Below are positions 63,185 through 64,000 of a stretch of DNA of 64,000 nucleotides, in pieces. The translations under genes and the position numbers were made by a program. Source of the DNA: Candidatus Gastranaerophilales bacterium (GTDB lineage: Bacteria > Cyanobacteriota > Vampirovibrionia > Gastranaerophilales > Gastranaerophilaceae); NCBI GenBank assembly GCA_944324225.1, contig CALUVL010000009.1, positions 1 through 64,000 of the forward strand, given 5' to 3'. The stretch's first letter is position 1; each line of letters starts with the position of its first letter. A model generated the notes under the pieces. The model was not told the origin of the DNA, searched no databases, and saw only the letters and a list, made by a program, of their open reading frames with translations.

Positions 63185-64000
63185 TTATCTTGCGCATATA
63201 GTTCGTGCAACATATACTCCAGAAGCTGATGCTTGTATAAGGCCTCTTGTGACACCTGCACCGTCACCTATAGTAAACAGATTTTTAACGCCTTCTGTTT
63301 CTAGTTCGTTTGTCAATTTAACTCTTGCTGAGTAGAATTTAACTTCGATACCATAAAGAAGAGTGTATCTTGAGGCTGTGCCCGGGCAAACCTTGTCAAG
63401 TGCATAAAGCATTTCTATAATACTTGTCATTTGTCTGTAAGGAATGACAAGGCTCAAATCTCCTGGAGTAGCGCAGGTTAAAGTCGGCGTTATTATGCTT
63501 GATTTAATTCTTTCAGGCGTTGAACGTCTGCCGTCAAGAAGATCTCCGAATCTTTGAACAAGAATTCCGCCTCCGAGCATATTGGCTAAACTTGCTATAT
63601 GCTGGCCGTATTGTATTGGTTCTTTAAAAGGTTCTGTGAACTTTTCACTTACTAAAAGTGCAAAGTTTGTGTTATTTGTTGTCTTTTCAGCATAACTGTG
63701 ACCGTTGACTGTAGCTATTCCGTTGTAATTTTCCTGAACAACTTCTCCGTTCGGATTCATACAGAAAGTTCTGACTTCATCTCCAAATGTTGGTGAGTGA
63801 TAAATAAGTTTTGATTCATAAAGTTTATCTGTTAAAGGTTCAAAAACAGGAGCAGGAAGTTCAACTCTTACACCGATATCAACGGCATTATTGACCATTC
63901 CGATTTTGTTGTTTGCAAATTCTTTCGTAAGCCAATCGGCACCTTCCCTGCCGGGGGCAATGATCGTGTATTCCGCTCTGACAGTTTCACCGTTGTCAAG
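63185..64000 (-). CDS. FAD-dependent dehydrogenase, COG2509-like (5' end outside window)
   Basis: The C-terminal 271 residues are present; the frame is open to the window edge and the start lies beyond 64000. The retained part matches uncharacterised FAD-utilising dehydrogenases of the COG2509 kind: IIAPGREGADWL near the beginning, the middle FCMNPNGEVVQENYNG, and the C-terminal dinucleotide-binding end NLFTIGDGAGVTRGLIQASASGVYVAR. The N-terminal FAD Rossmann motif is not visible here. Substrate unknown. Confidence 0.85.
   Translation of the reverse strand, partial: LDNGETVRAEYTIIAPGREGADWLTKEFANNKIGMVNNAVDIGVRVELPAPVFEPLTDKLYESKLIYHSPTFGDEVRTFCMNPNGEVVQENYNGIATVNGHSYAEKTTNNTNFALLVSEKFTEPFKEPIQYGQHIASLANMLGGGILVQRFGDLLDGRRSTPERIKSSIITPTLTCATPGDLSLVIPYRQMTSIIEMLYALDKVCPGTASRYTLLYGIEVKFYSARVKLTNELETEGVKNLFTIGDGAGVTRGLIQASASGVYVARTICAR

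Overview
The window reads as chromosome from an AT-rich, fermentative, probably gut-associated bacterium on the non-photosynthetic side of the cyanobacterial lineage (Melainabacteria/Vampirovibrionia, most likely Gastranaerophilales). The main evidence is the F-type ATP synthase cluster at 40541-45502. It has the cyanobacterial order a-c-b'-b-delta-alpha-gamma, with two different b-type stator genes and no beta or epsilon gene. No photosynthesis or respiratory-chain genes are seen. A sodium-pumping decarboxylase, glycogen synthesis (glgC), NifU/NifS and several families of lineage-specific proteins are present. The taxonomic call is inference from content, not from a marker-gene search. I see no rRNA, tRNA, CRISPR array, insertion sequence or phage genes; the region looks like stable chromosome with dense genes.

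Layout. 1-8 kb: end of an unknown gene, a membrane-anchored TPR protein, two sugar ABC permeases, a tandem Usp protein, a sigma factor overlapping gcvPB, and a dehydratase-activase-related protein. 7-16 kb: a membrane protein, miaA, a 1202-residue AsmA-like protein, a secreted repeat protein, nifUS and an LD-carboxypeptidase. 16-25 kb: dnaX, ribD, a UPF0173 hydrolase, a glutathione-synthetase-like ATP-grasp, a kinase-like protein, and divergent tsaD/obgE. 25-36 kb: a ligand-less amidohydrolase-fold protein coupled to yjbQ, an XRE regulator, a pseudopilin, gpmI, a SNF2 helicase, rpsU, a second activase-related protein, rsmE and cca. 37-40 kb: two large paralogous proteins of unknown function. 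40-50 kb: the ATP synthase operon, then birA-oadG-oadA-oadB, which forms a self-contained biotin-dependent Na+ pump. 50-59 kb: small unknown proteins, purN, glgC, a pair of membrane proteins, an ECF sigma/anti-sigma pair, leuC and a LeuA/NifV-type synthase. 59-64 kb: a long TPR protein, a small unknown protein, a sensor kinase and a truncated FAD-dependent oxidoreductase.

Two patterns cross gene boundaries. First, at least seven otherwise unrelated proteins of unknown function carry a short N-terminal motif, hydrophobic/Pro-x-F-[STK]-G or [VI]-[NS]-F-G, within the first 10-32 residues and ahead of the predicted globular part. This looks like a shared sorting or processing tag. Second, several genes without a Shine-Dalgarno sequence (dnaX, ribD, the sensor kinase and the first ABC permease) have an extended -10 box placed exactly six bases before the ATG. 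Their mRNAs should therefore be leaderless. tsaD and the kinase-like gene would have leaders of only about three bases.
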